From contig NC_062982.1 in assembly GCF_023078275.1 (NCBI RefSeq), positions 10,242,880 through 10,306,879 on the forward strand: a DNA stretch of 64,000 bases, in the 5' to 3' direction. Origin of the DNA: Leguminivora glycinivorella (lineage: Eukaryota > Arthropoda > Insecta > Lepidoptera > Tortricidae). A program made the translations under genes and the position numbers. The notes under the pieces were generated by a model. It did no database searches and had not been told where the DNA came from. It was given only the letters and a program-made list of their open reading frames with translations. This document shows, in pieces, positions 1 through 11,023 of this stretch (position 1 is the stretch's first letter; each line of letters opens with the position of its first letter).

Positions 1-5
1 CTGAC

Positions 6-60
<55 letters not shown>

Positions 61-92
61 TTGTCTGTCTGTCTGTGTGTGTGCCTGTCTGT
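1..92. repeat. (CTGT)n microsatellite
   Basis: An almost uninterrupted CTGT tetranucleotide run, degenerating after about position 50 into TTTGTCTGT and GTGTGTG. The next 150 bases continue a dispersed repeat, so the microsatellite is probably its internal simple-sequence part. The left end is cut by the window. Confidence 0.9.
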
Positions 93-240
93 GGCATCGT
101 AGCTCCCGAACGGATGAACCGATTTCGATTTAGTTTTTGTTTGTTTGAAAGCTTAGTCGGGAGTGTTCTTAGTCATGTTTCATAAAAATCGGTCCACTAT
201 ATCGCGATCGGGAGATTTATAAAAATTTTAATTTGTGGTT
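93..240 (+). repeat. dispersed repeat, end of an interspersed element
   Basis: Sequence following the CTGT run has the look of a common lepidopteran interspersed repeat (a 'cgaacggatgaaccgatttc' block followed by 'aaaaatcggtccactat'). No coding potential is visible. Assignment as a repeat rests on recognition of this block style, because no second copy is in the window. Confidence 0.45.
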
Positions 241-473
241 AGGTTTATTACCTATAGTATTTTTATTTTTTTATGTAACATACTAAGGATAACTCTGCCT
301 ACATTGTATATTACTGACTCTGTAACTGTGTCTCTTTTGTTTCCTTTATGTACAACAAAGCTTATACATAGGTACATACATACATGCCTTAGTTTTAATT
401 GCATCTATTTGTCGTCACATCAAAGCAAGATCCCTCTAAAATATTTATGACAACTGCTTCCAAGAAGGCAGTG

Positions 474-897
474 TTAGGCCGGCAACAGACAGTCTTAAAA
501 TTCATAATCTTAAAAAAGGACTTGTAGGTAAGGTACAGTAGGGCAAATCTCGGCTGGGGGGCAAATGTAACCAATCCATTATTACACTATGATGTTGAGT
601 TCTACATGTATCCACGGAACACGCCTGCCATGTATAACCGGTGGACATTCTATTTAATAATGCAAAAATTGTAACATATGGAAAAATTGGACCAATTACA
701 TTTGTCCCCCAGTCGAGATTTGCCTCGCTGTACCTTATGCAATCTGTCAGATCAATCTGAAAATTCATAATTTTAAAAAACAAGACTGTGTGTTGACAGT
801 CGTGAAATTGTATGGAACTCCGTGCACTCGATCTGATTTTTGTAAGATTATGATTTTTTCAGATTATGAATTTTAAGACTGTCTGTTGCCGGCCTTA
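474..897. mobile_element. Harbinger-like MITE with TTA duplication, interrupted
   Basis: Terminal inverted repeats of about 35 bp begin GGCCGGCAACAGACAGTCTT at 477 and are mirrored up to 894. Both ends are flanked by TTA (474-476 and 895-897). A 3-bp TTA duplication with GG-starting termini is the signature of PIF/Harbinger-type non-autonomous elements. The element is split by a second MITE (531-735). There is no coding sequence. Confidence 0.75.
531..735. mobile_element. MITE with TA duplication, nested in the 474-897 MITE
   Basis: Inverted termini AGGTACAG...CTGTACCT extend about 35 bp on each side and include 'gggcaaatctcg' with its complement. Both ends are flanked by TA (529-530, 736-737), as expected of mariner/Tc1-type insertion. 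Other copies are at 4568-4658 (one half) and 11668-11845 (right end mostly lost). The insertion sits inside an older MITE, giving relative ages. Confidence 0.8.
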
Positions 898-1611
898 GTC
901 TGTAAATATCAAACATGTACCAGACGTACGTGTCTATCCGCAGGCAGATCTTCCGTCGCGAAAGTTCGCAGAGCTCGTAAAGTTTTCGATAAAATCTGAC
1001 AATACTCGTAGTTTGTTATCCCTACGTACTGATTATCACTATGAGGCGGTCGAGCCGCGGACTTAGGACTATAAATAGTATACGGTGCAAGAACTCGTAT
1101 ACGAGGGATTTGTGTCGCGTAAATATTCGAAGGGTAAAAGGATAATAGATAGCTACGTTGAAAATAATAAACAAATGTACAGAGCTGTCCACTAGAAGTT
1201 ACATACTTACATTACAGGCGGCGAACAAAATTGAATATCAAAACTTACATTTTCGCATTTTGGCGTTTATCGAAATACCCTCATCGTCATCCCCAAGAAT
1301 CCGCTGTTTTTACTTATACCGTACTCGTAATTTTACACTTTCGATATTATTTATCAAGATTACGGTAATTTCTGTCTTTTATTAGCCTAGCTCTATGGCA
1401 GAAGCACTAGAAATGCAAACGCCACATTATCAAATACTCTCGCATACATTACTGGGTCGTGGACTATAAGTTATTCTCGTGGATAACTGGCCGACATTCG
1501 ACAAGTGGCTAGTGACTGCGTGTTCCTAGGACTGCCTTAGAGTGCCTAGTGCCTTGTGAACATGCTTCTCATTAGTAGGTATAACACCATTCGCGGAAAT
1601 CCAAGAAAGTG
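898..1611. other. unassigned non-coding stretch
   Basis: AT-rich, no supported gene, RNA or repeat structure. Short open frames here carry no recognisable motif. Confidence 0.5.
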
Positions 1612-1745
1612 TTTTTTTTTTTATACTACGTCGGTGGCAAACAAGCCTACGGCCCGCCTCATGTAAAACGGTCACCGTAACCTATGGACGCCTGCAACGC
1701 AAACAGCGTCACATGCGCGTTGCCACCCCATTAGAAACTTGTACA
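1612..1745 (+). repeat. dispersed repeat, LINE 3'-end type
   Basis: Contains 'actacgtcggtggcaaacaa' followed by 'ggtcaccgtaacctatgg' and 'gcgcgttgccaccc'. The same module recurs reversed at 27008-27166 and in fragments at 20283-20352 and 55648-55722, so it is a dispersed family. The T-rich side at 1612 would be an A-rich tail on the opposite strand. Non-coding. Confidence 0.65.
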
Positions 1746-1816
1746 TTCCCTTTCGCACACAGCAAAAAGGACTCTAGTTTTAAACACATAAGGTCGAAAA
1801 GTGGTACGGTGCAATA

Positions 1817-1973
1817 GGGTAATTCCGAAAGTCGTCTAATTTAATTTTAATTCAAAATAAAGAAAAAAAAAATCGAAAGTCGCACAAAAATCACCATTAT
1901 TTCCATCATATCAAGATTCCCCTTTTGGAATTACCAGAGAATTTTTGTCATTCGGAATTACCCTAAAGCACCA
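1817..1973. mobile_element. MITE with GGGTAATTCCG termini
   Basis: Inverted ends GGGTAATTCCGAAAGTC / CATTCGGAATTACCC flanked by TA on both sides (1815-1816, 1974-1975). A second copy lies at 38093-38200. Compared with that copy, this one carries about 40 extra A/T-rich bases after 'aaagtcgtct', an insertion in the left half. Confidence 0.75.
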
Positions 1974-2147
1974 TAAACCACTTTTTTGGTCGACTGTACC
2001 TACTACGTAACTAAGTAGGTACCTACCAACGTCCTTTTATTTAACGATGTATCTAAAAATTCCGACGCAACAAAGTAATATTATGAAAGTTGTCATTTCT
2101 GATTGGTCAACGCATCACTGGTGGGGGCGTGGCCTAGAAAAAAAAAA

Positions 2148-3001
2148 CCGGCCAAGTGCGAGTCGGACTCGCCCACCGAGGGTCCCGTATTAACTTTCTT
2201 TCAAACTACCTAGTTAAAATAATCTCATGTTTTCATATAACTCTAATGACTTGACTAGAAGACAAAAGTATAGGTACTAATGAGCATTATTGTGTATAGC
2301 GCCATCTCTTCGTGAATTCGCTAACTAATTTGCGCGACCTGTATACTATGTTGGTTTTTCAGGGATAATTATTTATAATGTTAACCGATTTAAACAGTTT
2401 TTACTTTATTGGAAAGAAGACGGTTTACGTAACATCTCGTATTAATTTGAAGTACGATATACATTCGCAAGGGTGGGTAACTTGAAAGTAAAAATATGAA
2501 AAGTTTTTTGTGAATTAAAAAAAAAGTTTCCAAGATACAAACACAATTATATTTTTCCTGTAATATTTAGCATAAAACCAATGTTTCCTAAAATTTTCAT
2601 AATTTTTAGTTGGTAAACTTCGGAGATAAGGGGGGGGGGGGGGGGACGGTATTTTTTTTTACATTTTCCTTCAAAATTCTTTTTTTTTTTCACAACAAAA
2701 AAATTATATAAAATAGTTTATTTACGTTCAATTTGCGCTCTTTCTAACGATATCCCACTTGATCTAGTAACTTGAAATTTACAGTTTGCCCCCCATTCAT
2801 TTTGGCCATTTTCTACAATTAAAATTCATAAATTAAAAAAAATTATACTTTCTATTTGTAGAGGTTTACAATGTTCATAACTATTCCAAATTTCAAGTTG
2901 ATAGCATTAGTAGTTCTCGAGATATTTAGGAATGTGACAGACGGACAGAGTCGCACCATAAGGGTTCCTGTTTGTACCTTTTTGGTACGGAACCCTAAAA
3001 A
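2148..3001. mobile_element. lepidopteran dispersed element, about 850 bp
   Basis: Begins 'ccggccaagtgcgagtcgga' and ends with a 'gacggacagagtcgc' block and 'tttggtacggaaccctaaaa', which I recognise as the ends of a repeat abundant in Lepidoptera. The interior is A/T-rich with a poly-G run at about 2629-2646 and no open frame. A fragment of its end recurs at 19678-19757. The class (non-autonomous LINE or other) is not settled. Confidence 0.7.
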
Positions 3002-3370
3002 CTATTGTGTTAATAACGGTTAAGAGAGGTCATCCTGTAATAAATGTTTTAATGTTTTCACGAATGAATTTGAATAATAATTAACACGAATGTACTAAAA
3101 ATGAAATGCGCTCCATTAAGATTCAGACTACACTAGGAATACTGCAGCATTATTGCAACGCGTGACATTAGGTACTGCCGTGTCCTTTTCTGTAGCATAT
3201 CATATCTCGAAAATTTGAACATTAAAAATGCCATTTTTTTTGGTTGAATACTATTTTTGTGGGTCATAAGGAGCCCTGAAAAAATAATGAAAAAAATCAT
3301 AATCTTTCAGTTTTTCAGGAAAATTATGTTCGGTGTTTTTCCATTGCAGAAGGTACCCCCTACATTGCAG

Positions 3371-3424
3371 GAGGAAACATCCCTATGCACTTGAAACAAG
3401 TGCATTGGGATGTTATGTTTCCTC
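3371..3424. repeat. short imperfect hairpin
   Basis: GAGGAAACATCCCTATGCAC on the left pairs with its complement on the right across a 3-nt AAA loop, except that the right arm has 5 extra bases. Looser pairing continues outward. Probably a small foldback element. Confidence 0.55.
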
Positions 3425-4144
3425 TCAAATTTCAACTCCGTATTGCAGTTGAAGCTTCTCCGTTGGAAAACCACATTTAACCAATCCCTGTCATCGAGTA
3501 GATGTCGCGTAACACAAAATATGCGAAAAATGTAGAAATTTTAAAATAGAAAATCATGTTACAAGGTTAACTAATTACTTCTTCCTCCCATCATCGCTAT
3601 ACGTCACTCAAGAGAAAACTGAAATGTAGCTAACACAATGTTTACATCGCTTTAGATTCGGATAAATGTAATGTGTTTATTTTAGTTGCTACATATAATA
3701 AACAGTTTGAGCTTTTATTAGATTTCGCGATAACTTTTATTTGCACTAAAACCAAACATTGGCGCGATGAGTTATGTTATGTATTCGTTTAACAATATGT
3801 CTGCTTACTTATACCTAAAGTTCATTTCAAATATGTTTTAGTTGTACCTATACACTGAAGAAACGTTTTTTGCAAAACAATAAAAAAACAGTGTCATAAC
3901 AAGTCAGTGTTGTTCAAAACATTATAAACCGACGTAGCCATGCACATAGCAACATCACAACATCAGCCGGCCTAGCCAAGGAGACAATCGCATGCGCTAC
4001 CACAACGAAACGCTTCTTTATGAAAGCAACAGTAACAGCTTAGTTGCGTTTCGCTCACCGCGTAAGCAATTGGCATGTTGGCTACATGGCTACGCTCTAG
4101 AGGATCTTATGCGTTGACGACCCTTGAGGACCTTAAGTAAATAG
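3425..4144. other. unassigned AT-rich stretch
   Basis: No gene, repeat end or RNA could be supported. Confidence 0.45.
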
Positions 4145-4189
4145 GTTTTGAAATAAATCATGGGGTCGGGCCATGATTTATTTCAAAAC
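4145..4189. repeat. perfect 19-bp hairpin
   Basis: The arm GTTTTGAAATAAATCATGG (4145-4163) and its exact complement (4171-4189) enclose a 7-nt loop GGTCGGG. The flanks do not pair. The stem is shorter than a typical pre-miRNA. Confidence 0.8.
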
Positions 4190-4567
4190 AGCACCAGTAT
4201 TAAATTTATCCAGCCTCCAGTCATAAATATAGACTCGTCTTTCAATTAATATCACAATGGTTGGTTTATAATGCAATAGTCATAAAACTCTGCGCAGTGG
4301 CAGTTGCGGTGCGTGCGTTCTGGCTACATATTTGTATTGCTTACTTACCTAGTTCAGGAGAGTATGTGCCTCAAACGAACCAGTGTATTTACCCTAGTAA
4401 AGTCCCTATAACAGACAATGGTAAGAGATATCTTCTTCTCGCTCTCATTAATGGGATAAGCTTGGTACATGAGAAATCTAGCAGGTGTTGCATGTGCCAG
4501 ATTGTGAAAAGTTAGGTAAGCAAAAGTCATCGATTACTCATAATAGTTAAAATCATAACAAGGCTTA

Positions 4568-4658
4568 AGGTACAGCGGGGCAAATCTCGACTGGGAGTCA
4601 AATGTAACTGGTCCATTTTTTCCATGTTTTACAATGTTTGCATTATTAAATAGAGTGT
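4568..4658 (+). mobile_element. half copy of the AGGTACAG MITE between direct repeats
   Basis: One terminal repeat and the adjacent half of the 531-735 family, stopping at AAATAGAGTG. The piece sits between two copies of a 28-bp direct repeat ('ataatagttaaaatcataac' core, 4539-4565 and 4659-4686), a duplication too long for transposase target sites. Confidence 0.75.
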
Positions 4659-4689
4659 CATAATAGTTAAAATCATAACAAAGCCTAGA

Positions 4690-5805
4690 TAATCTGTGAG
4701 AAACTTCTTTACTAATTAGATTACGCTTTCTGAAAATTAATAGACATTGGCAAAGCCTAATGATTCTGCCACGAAACAAGTAATTTTTTTTTAAACAAAT
4801 TTGAAAAAAGAAGCAGCATCTAGTTTCGCAGTCAGCTTCTGCTTCGGATTCAACCCGATAATACTAACGGCTAACATGAAAGTTACTGAATGTAGTGGAT
4901 CTCATACCTATATCATATCACGAGTATTCTCTTTCAGTACAGACTCCAAAAATGAATCATAGATCACATTTACACTGGTTAGCCTCAAGCAACCCGCTCG
5001 TCGATATTTATAATAACAGTCCTGAATAAGTCCTGCGAGGTATCGGCTAGACCGGTTCCTTCACATTCCTGCTTCTTAACGGCCGAACCGTATTTACATA
5101 CAACTATTGGTTGTATTAGAGACACGAAATATTCGGTGACATTCTTCAAATCAAATTCTTGAATATCTAATCCAGATTACAAGATAAGTCATTTTTAAAT
5201 CAGCTCGGTTTATACCTAAACTACTATCTTAGTCCAAAAGATTTCCGCAAGCTGCACCTGGTGAAAATAATGACGGTAATTGTTACCCTGAGGGTTGAGA
5301 CCCTAACGTCCCTAACCTAAATAATTCAAATTGGATACCCAATTACCCACGACGCCTCTATTTTAAAAGTGCGGATCAGTTACCAGAAGTTCTAGTAAAA
5401 TAAAAATTTTCTTCAGTATTTATCTATATAAGAAACAAGATATTACAATATCATATCAACACTATTGTCGATCTTTAACTTTAAAATGATCATGTTTACA
5501 CTATTATAAAAATGATTCATAAGTTTATAAGTACTTTATGTAAAGCATCAGCTTTTGATTAGTTGAGTCTAAAAAATATAATTTAAGGGATCGTTGGGCC
5601 TGATACCTGATTTTTTAAAGATTTATTATTGTCATTTTAAATCTCACGGGGATTATAGCAAAAAAAGGATAAGGCAGGTACTTATAGGAGTTTGAACAAA
5701 TTCGATCGGGGAGTTTTTCGATTTTATATCGATCGAGTGCAAAATGATTTGAGCAAATAGCAATGTAAAATATTTAAAACCGTAAAAAGATGGACGTAAC
5801 TAAAC
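4690..5805. other. unassigned AT-rich stretch
   Basis: No coding, RNA or repeat feature could be supported here. Confidence 0.45.
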
Positions 5806-6064
5806 GACCGGTCTGGCGCAGTCGGTAGTGACCCTGCCTGCTGCGCCGCGGTCCCGGGTTCGAATCCCGGTAAGGGCATTTATTTGTGTGATGAGCACAG
5901 ATATTTGTTCCTGAGTCATGGATGTTTTTCTACGTATATAAGTATTTATATATTATATATATCGTTGTCTGAGTACCCACAAAACAAGCCTTCTTGAGCT
6001 TACCGTGGGATTCAGTCAATCTGTGTAAGAATGTCCTATAATATTTATTTTATTTATTTATTTA
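5806..6064 (+). mobile_element. tRNA-headed SINE, full length
   Basis: The 5' head is tRNA-like, with a box A sequence TCTGGCGCAGTCGGT (5812-5826) and a box B sequence GGTTCGAATCC (5858-5868). It is followed by a 'gtgatgagcacagatatttg' body, a 'gtctgagtacccaca' segment and a T/A-rich (TTTA)n tail. Pol III internal promoter elements are intact. Related copies: 58632-59150 (interrupted), 31378-31569 (reverse, head lost), 24466-24512 (tail only), and possibly 21140-21290 (old). Confidence 0.9.
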
Positions 6065-7222
6065 AAAACGTGATGGTCACTTAACAAAATGTTTTTGAGG
6101 TTATGTTTCAATTCTTCCGCGCGGAGGGGCTCCACGCTTTTTGTTTTCTTCATAGAATACTTTATAGGTATCATGGTTTCACCCGGGGTACCCTAGATTC
6201 TTGTTTGTCTATAAGGCCATATCCCGATAGTATTAATAGATACTGGTTATTGAATGAGCAGTAGGCGGCAAGAAAGTGCATTCATACTCATGCCATTAAT
6301 GTTAATTGAGGTCCGATTCCATTGTTGGCACATAATAGTGTCTTAAAATTTTATGCGCTTTTCACACCGTTATCGAACCATTTATGTATAAGTAGTTTCA
6401 CGTTATCTTAATAGATTGTAATAATGCAAATTTGTGGCGACGTATAGCTTATAATTATTGCCCATGACTTAAAAACGGTATTTGTTTGTTGAAGTAAGAT
6501 TTTCTCTCGCCTCCTTTAGTAGTAGTAGAAAGGTGTAGGTACTAAATACTGCCGAGATGTCAAAAACATGATGGACGCTTAGCTTCCAAGTCATTGTACT
6601 GCTACAAAGTCTCTAAATGCAAGTATTGTAAACTCAATGAATATAAATTAGCTTCATTTCGAGTTCAACAGCACGGCGCGTTGGTATTAGAGAATGCTCA
6701 GAAATATCTGCGTCTGGCGTTTATCTTGTAAAATGCTATATACATAACTCAGTCTGGAGCATAAGCTCGCCGCGTAGGCCGAGGCTTTGTCGGCTGACAA
6801 CTAGATACATTACCTCCATCGTGTTTGCAACTTGCTATCTTTCAGCAAAGCGCAGGGAAAGGCGAGGCATAGGATTGAATTCTGGTACAACTGGGCCAAT
6901 ATCGCCGCTAATTTGAATAAGTTTAAATTTTAAATATATCTTGATAAAAGCTGTTTTCTGTTTGATTGCCGCTGGTTTTCATTTTGACATGTATCTGCTT
7001 GTTTTTGTGAAATATTGGTAGCGACCAAATTAAGCGCTTGCGCAAACTGTCACATTGGATATGTGCTATCAATTTACAAGTGCCTACTACCGAACAACGT
7101 CGCACTTACCTTGACACTGGAAAAATAGTCCCATCAAGTGGGACTGAGGCCATTTATTAAAAATAATAATAATAATAATAGTGTTACGTTTTTACTTATA
7201 TTAATTAAACTTCTCTTAATAT
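6065..7222. other. unassigned stretch with an (AAT)n run
   Basis: Contains an AAT microsatellite at about 7160-7183. No gene or repeat end is recognised otherwise. Confidence 0.4.
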
Positions 7223-7287
7223 TGTCTTCGGTTAAGAATTCTTCAGATAGGTAACTTACCTATCCGAAGCACGCTAACCGAAGACAT
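7223..7287. repeat. small foldback
   Basis: GTCTTCGGTTA at 7223 pairs with TAACCGAAGAC near 7287, and an inner AGATAGGTAA pairs with TTACCTATCC. About 30 nt of imperfect stem with almost no loop. An (AATG)n run follows at about 7305. Confidence 0.55.
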
Positions 7288-7493
7288 GAACTCATGAAAT
7301 GGAACTATGAATGAATGAATGAATGACATGAATGAGTGAACTATGAAAATGGATTAAGTATAACTCATACCTATAACGAATTTAAAATATTTCCCGACGT
7401 TTCGGACTTTACAGCGTTCGTGGTTAACGGGTGACCCAAAACATCTCTTCCTAATGTATTCTTGAAGTGCATAAACCTTAACTTAATTACTGC

Positions 7494-7626
7494 GTCCGCT
7501 GAGCGACCCTAAACTTCGCCATTCGCTCCTGATCCTATCCTGTGCGATCTGATGCCATTTAGTCGGTTGACGGCCACACAGGTCTTTCTGGACCTCATCA
7601 ATCCATCGGTAACTGAGCCTTTGAAC
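7494..7626 (-). pseudogene. RTE-type LINE, C-terminal RT remnant
   Basis: The reverse strand reads an open stretch containing RLSYRWIDEVQKDL, KWHQIAQDRIRSEWRSLGS. The order R-x-RW-x-D-(E/D)-V, then W-x-x-x-AQDR, then WRSLG is typical of the extreme C-terminus of insect RTE-clade LINE proteins. No upstream RT motif is seen, so it is a short fossil. Confidence 0.6.
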
Positions 7627-7629
7627 CGG

Positions 7630-8357
7630 ACGTTTCCCTTATTAAATCTTACCTACCTATATTTAGAAGTATATTCCATTAAATCAGTAACAAAATCCCG
7701 TTAAAGTGACTTATCTATCTTGCAGCTAATTACTTCAATCAATCGATCAAAATAAACCCACATCCTCTAAGGTATCATTTAGAATACTGCATAAATGATC
7801 AAACCCTATTAATAGCTGGTTTAATGCACGTGATAAATCACTATAGAAAGTTATGGACGTGCAATCATAGAATAAAAATAACGCAAGCAGAATCAGCAGG
7901 TTATATTTAGCGGACTTTAATGCTCCGCTGTCTCTAGGAGCTTGCATTAAACGAGACTGAATGAGCTGACTGTTTTAAGTTTTGAAATTTGTTGAAACCT
8001 AAGAGAGTGTATTTAGAATACTTATAATATAAATATTTGTTTGGCATACAGACAAATTAACATATGGGGTCGGCGCAGCATGTCTTTTTCTTCCATAGCT
8101 ATATCGGACGTCATCACATCATTCACTTGCATTTGTTTCATATATTTCGACTTCTATGTTTTGACAAAAAGTTTTTCAATATAATAAAAGTCGGGGGAGC
8201 TTTCCTATTTAATAATTATGTCAACAAAATTAGGAGTCTATGAGACGAGATAGGCATTAAGTCTGTCGTGTAAGATAATAAGATTGATAAGATGATAATA
8301 AAATTATTTTAGGTGTAAAATGTAAATATTTTTAATTGTACGGCTTGAATGATGTAA
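7630..8357. repeat. unassigned stretch with one repeat fragment
   Basis: The fragment 8065-8165 (core 'ggggtcggcgcagcatgtct') recurs at 37044-37130 in a longer form, so it is a dispersed repeat. Nothing else is supported. Confidence 0.5.
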
Positions 8358-8583
8358 TGTTACAATATATACTATATCCATATCCATACTTATATATGGG
8401 AAAGTGTGTGTGTATATTATAAATGGGAAAGTGTGTGTGTCTGTTTGTTTGTCCGTCTTTCACGGCAAAACGGAGCCACGAATTGACGTGATTTTTTAAG
8501 TGGAGATATTTGAAGGGATGGAGAGTGCCACAGGCTACTTTTTGTCTCTTTCTAAAGCGAGCGAAGCCACGGGCAAAAGCTAG
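8358..8583 (+). mobile_element. Helitron-like (Lep1-style) non-autonomous element
   Basis: Starts with 'ataaatgggaaagtgtgtgt', passes through 'tgtccgtctttcacggcaaa' and 'gtgccacaggctactttttg', and ends 'agcgaagccacgggcaaaag' + CTAGTA. The CTAG-type 3' end and body resemble non-autonomous lepidopteran Helitrons (Lep1 group, recalled, not searched). A second copy is at 20690-20943. The start has an internal duplication of the 'atgggaaagtgtgtgtgt' block. Confidence 0.65.
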
Positions 8584-8966
8584 TATAGTATATGTATATT
8601 TCATACTTTTTGAAATGGCTATAGCTTCAGTAGAAATCATAAAGTTCAGTAAACTCGGAGAAACGGAGAAAATAAACTGCTGGTCTAGTTCCACTAGTTC
8701 CGTTGTATCACCTACGCATAACCAAGGTGTCTAACCGATAGGCATATTCAAATGTATTCCGGGCCATACTGACACTACACACGGGTTTATGATAATCGCC
8801 CAGTGGGCTGATACCGCTGTAGACATTCATAAATAAAATATCAAATCTAGTAATTAACAAATTAATCAACTTTAGCTAGCTGTGTCGTTATACATAGCAT
8901 CAGGACGCTCTAGCTTGTAATTTGTATAAAGATACAACCTATTCTAGACGTTTCCACATCCTGTTC

Positions 8967-9087
8967 AGAGCGTTTTTACATTATCCAATCCGATATCGGA
9001 TGTAAGGATGTCACAGTCAGAAGTCAAGTGAAAGATGGCGCCATCAAAGCCGGCAAAGATATCGGATAGCAGAGTGTGAAATCGCTC
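8967..9087. mobile_element. MITE of the CCGATATCGGAT family, diverged
   Basis: Shares 'acattatccaatccgatatc' and its inverted partner with better copies at 21961-22093 and 37600-37732. The GAGCG...CGCTC ends are inverted. It directly abuts the Helitron-like copy starting at 9089. Confidence 0.65.
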
Positions 9088-9088
9088 T

Positions 9089-9587
9089 TATCTTATACTT
9101 TTAAACGAGCAATTCTTGTATATTTATTTATTTATTTATTTATATATTTATTTACACTGACGATCTCGGAAACCGCTCTAACGATTTCGCTGAAATTTGT
9201 TATGTGGGGGTTTTTGGGGGTGAAAAATTGGTCTAACTTATCCTTAGGTCCCGGAAAACGCGAATTTTCGAGTTTTCATGCGTTTTTCTTCGCGCGCCAT
9301 CTCGTGTGCAGTAGTTGTACTGTTAAGACAGAATTCTTTCGGTCGATGTAAGTACTATTTATTGCAAACACTAGATGGCGACACAGGTCAAGGCTAAAAC
9401 GAATAGAAAAATACACTATTTGAGTTTTTGTGGCGAAATGCGCGCCATCTCGTGTGGAGTAGTTGTGTTGTTAAGGCTGAGAATTTTTTCGCTCGATGTA
9501 GGTATTATTGATTTTTGAACTAGATGGCGACACATGTCAAGGATACGAAATTAACAGAACCGAGCGAAGCTCGGTCGCCCAGATATT
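9089..9587 (+). mobile_element. Helitron-like dispersed element, copy A
   Basis: About 500 bp starting 'tcttatacttttaaacgagc', with an internal ATTT microsatellite. It ends with the short hairpin CCGAGCGAAGCTCGG followed by 'tcgcccagatatt'. A nearly identical copy lies at 26513-26982. The 3' hairpin close to the end and the lack of TIRs fit a Helitron-type element, but the terminal CTRR is not exact, so the class is tentative. Confidence 0.7.
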
Positions 9588-9599
9588 GTTAAAATAAAA

Positions 9600-9795
9600 C
9601 CTGGTACATTTTTGAAGACGTCACAGATTTCCTTATTAAATATGCAAAAAATATTAGTGTTATTACCTAAGTTAGTTTGGGGCCGACGGATATAACCTTA
9701 ATGGCAAAAATGTAATTATGTTAAGTTCTGCTTGGAAATGTACCTATATAGATATTTTTTGGCAAATAAACGATTTATGATTATGATTATGATTA
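9600..9795 (+). repeat. LINE 3' end with (TTATGA)n tail
   Basis: Non-coding sequence leading into 'ggcaaataaacgattta' and a TTATGA microsatellite (9776-9795). An AATAAA-like signal followed by a short-period microsatellite is how CR1/jockey-related LINEs end. Confidence 0.55.
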
Positions 9796-10429
9796 AGTAT
9801 AAAAATAGTGTAATAAATCACACAATCGCGCCGTGCAGTCTAGAATCATATGTTAGCTCAGTCTGATTCAGTTCCGGACTTTAAACCAATTAGTTTAATG
9901 ATATTCGTTAACAGTAACACACAAATAAACCAAGGCGAAGGTGCAGTGCGTTGCACTCCGCTTTATAAATACAACTCCGAAACTGACAAAATTACAGACG
10001 GTATTCTCGGGAAAATTCCTGGATTTCGGTAATATGACAAACAACACTTTGCGACTGGCGAAAGTTAGACCACCCTTAATTAATCCCAATAAATGGTAGG
10101 TATTCAACAGTTTTATGATGCTTCTCTAAAATTAGTCGTCCCTGCCCTGTACTTGTTACCATTTTCCTAGTTTATTTCTCTTTAGAATCTCGTTCTTAAA
10201 CACGTTCATTTCCCCATTCCATACAAAATAGAAATGCATTTCAGTTGAAAGCTTCCAACAGATATAATTTTTACCGGATTAAGGAGTTCACTGGCATCAG
10301 TCTACATTTTTATGAAAACCGTCTGCGGCGCCAAGGTTTGAAAGGCCCCAGTTTATGACTTATGAGGTGCTGCAATGCAATGTCGATATCTTTTCGAAAC
10401 GACTATATACATGTTTTGTCAACCTGCCG

Positions 10430-10966
10430 GTTCACATCTCGCGAGCGGCGCCAGGCCCGGCCATTCGGTCGCCTCGTGCGCATCACGCTCGCCTCGCGTG
10501 CAATGTATTTATAATATTCCTATAGAATTCCGATTATCGTTTTATCTGGTTCGCAATCCCTGGATTATCTGCTAATGCGTTGTAAACAATAGTTAGTGCA
10601 GTTGCAGGGGTTTAATGACTTGATTAAATGACTAGGGTAGGGAGGCGGGTCCGCGCGTGCGCGAGGGTGCGAGCGCCGCGCCGCCGGCGCGCTGTCATTC
10701 GCAAGGAACGCAAGCGCTGGACGGCCGCGCTGCGTTACCTCACACAAACTTTTACTAATCTACCCTCATCTATAAAACAATAATAAACAATTTCAATAAA
10801 TAATAACAAATCAATTTAATTATTAATCCTCGTGAGAAACACGCCCGCGCTGAGTGACAGTTTATCTAATGTGTTAGTAAATATATGTTAATAATTAATG
10901 TAATATCGAAGTGAATTGGGACTGAGCTGGTGTTTGTGATAACGGAACTGAGACAGTGGAAGATTC
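10430..10966 (+). promoter_or_regulatory. Gbs-76A: GC-rich promoter region and 5' UTR of Gbs-76A
   Basis: Two CpG-rich blocks (about 10,435-10,505 and 10,640-10,740) stand out from AT-rich surroundings immediately upstream of the first coding exon. A TATA-like 'tatttataatat' lies between them. The remaining 200 bases before the ATG are AT-rich, free of repeats, and fit a 5' UTR. The transcription start cannot be placed from sequence alone. Confidence 0.45.
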
Positions 10967-11023
10967 ATGAGTTCTTTTGAGATTATGCCAGTGGAGAGAC
11001 CGATTCCTGTCTTGATTGAAAAG
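10967..11023 (+). CDS. Gbs-76A: Gbs-76A-like PP1 glycogen-targeting subunit, coding exon 1
   Basis: A short coding exon of 19 codons starts ATG AGT TCT and reads MSSFEIMPVERPIPVLIEK. It ends exactly at AAG followed by the donor GTAACA (11,024). Joining to the acceptor TTTCAG at 33,096 keeps frame (…IEK then SQMNG…), so the exon is phase-compatible with the large exon and would extend the protein to 561 residues. It lies just downstream of the GC-rich promoter-like region. The alternative is that translation starts at the internal ATG (33,103) in the large exon and this exon is untranslated or absent. The 22-kb intron makes the link an inference; the sequence shows only matching phase and good splice sites. 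Confidence 0.55.

Noticed and set aside
5806..5880. Functional tRNA gene
   Set aside because: Has A and B boxes but no complete cloverleaf and continues into a SINE body with a tail.
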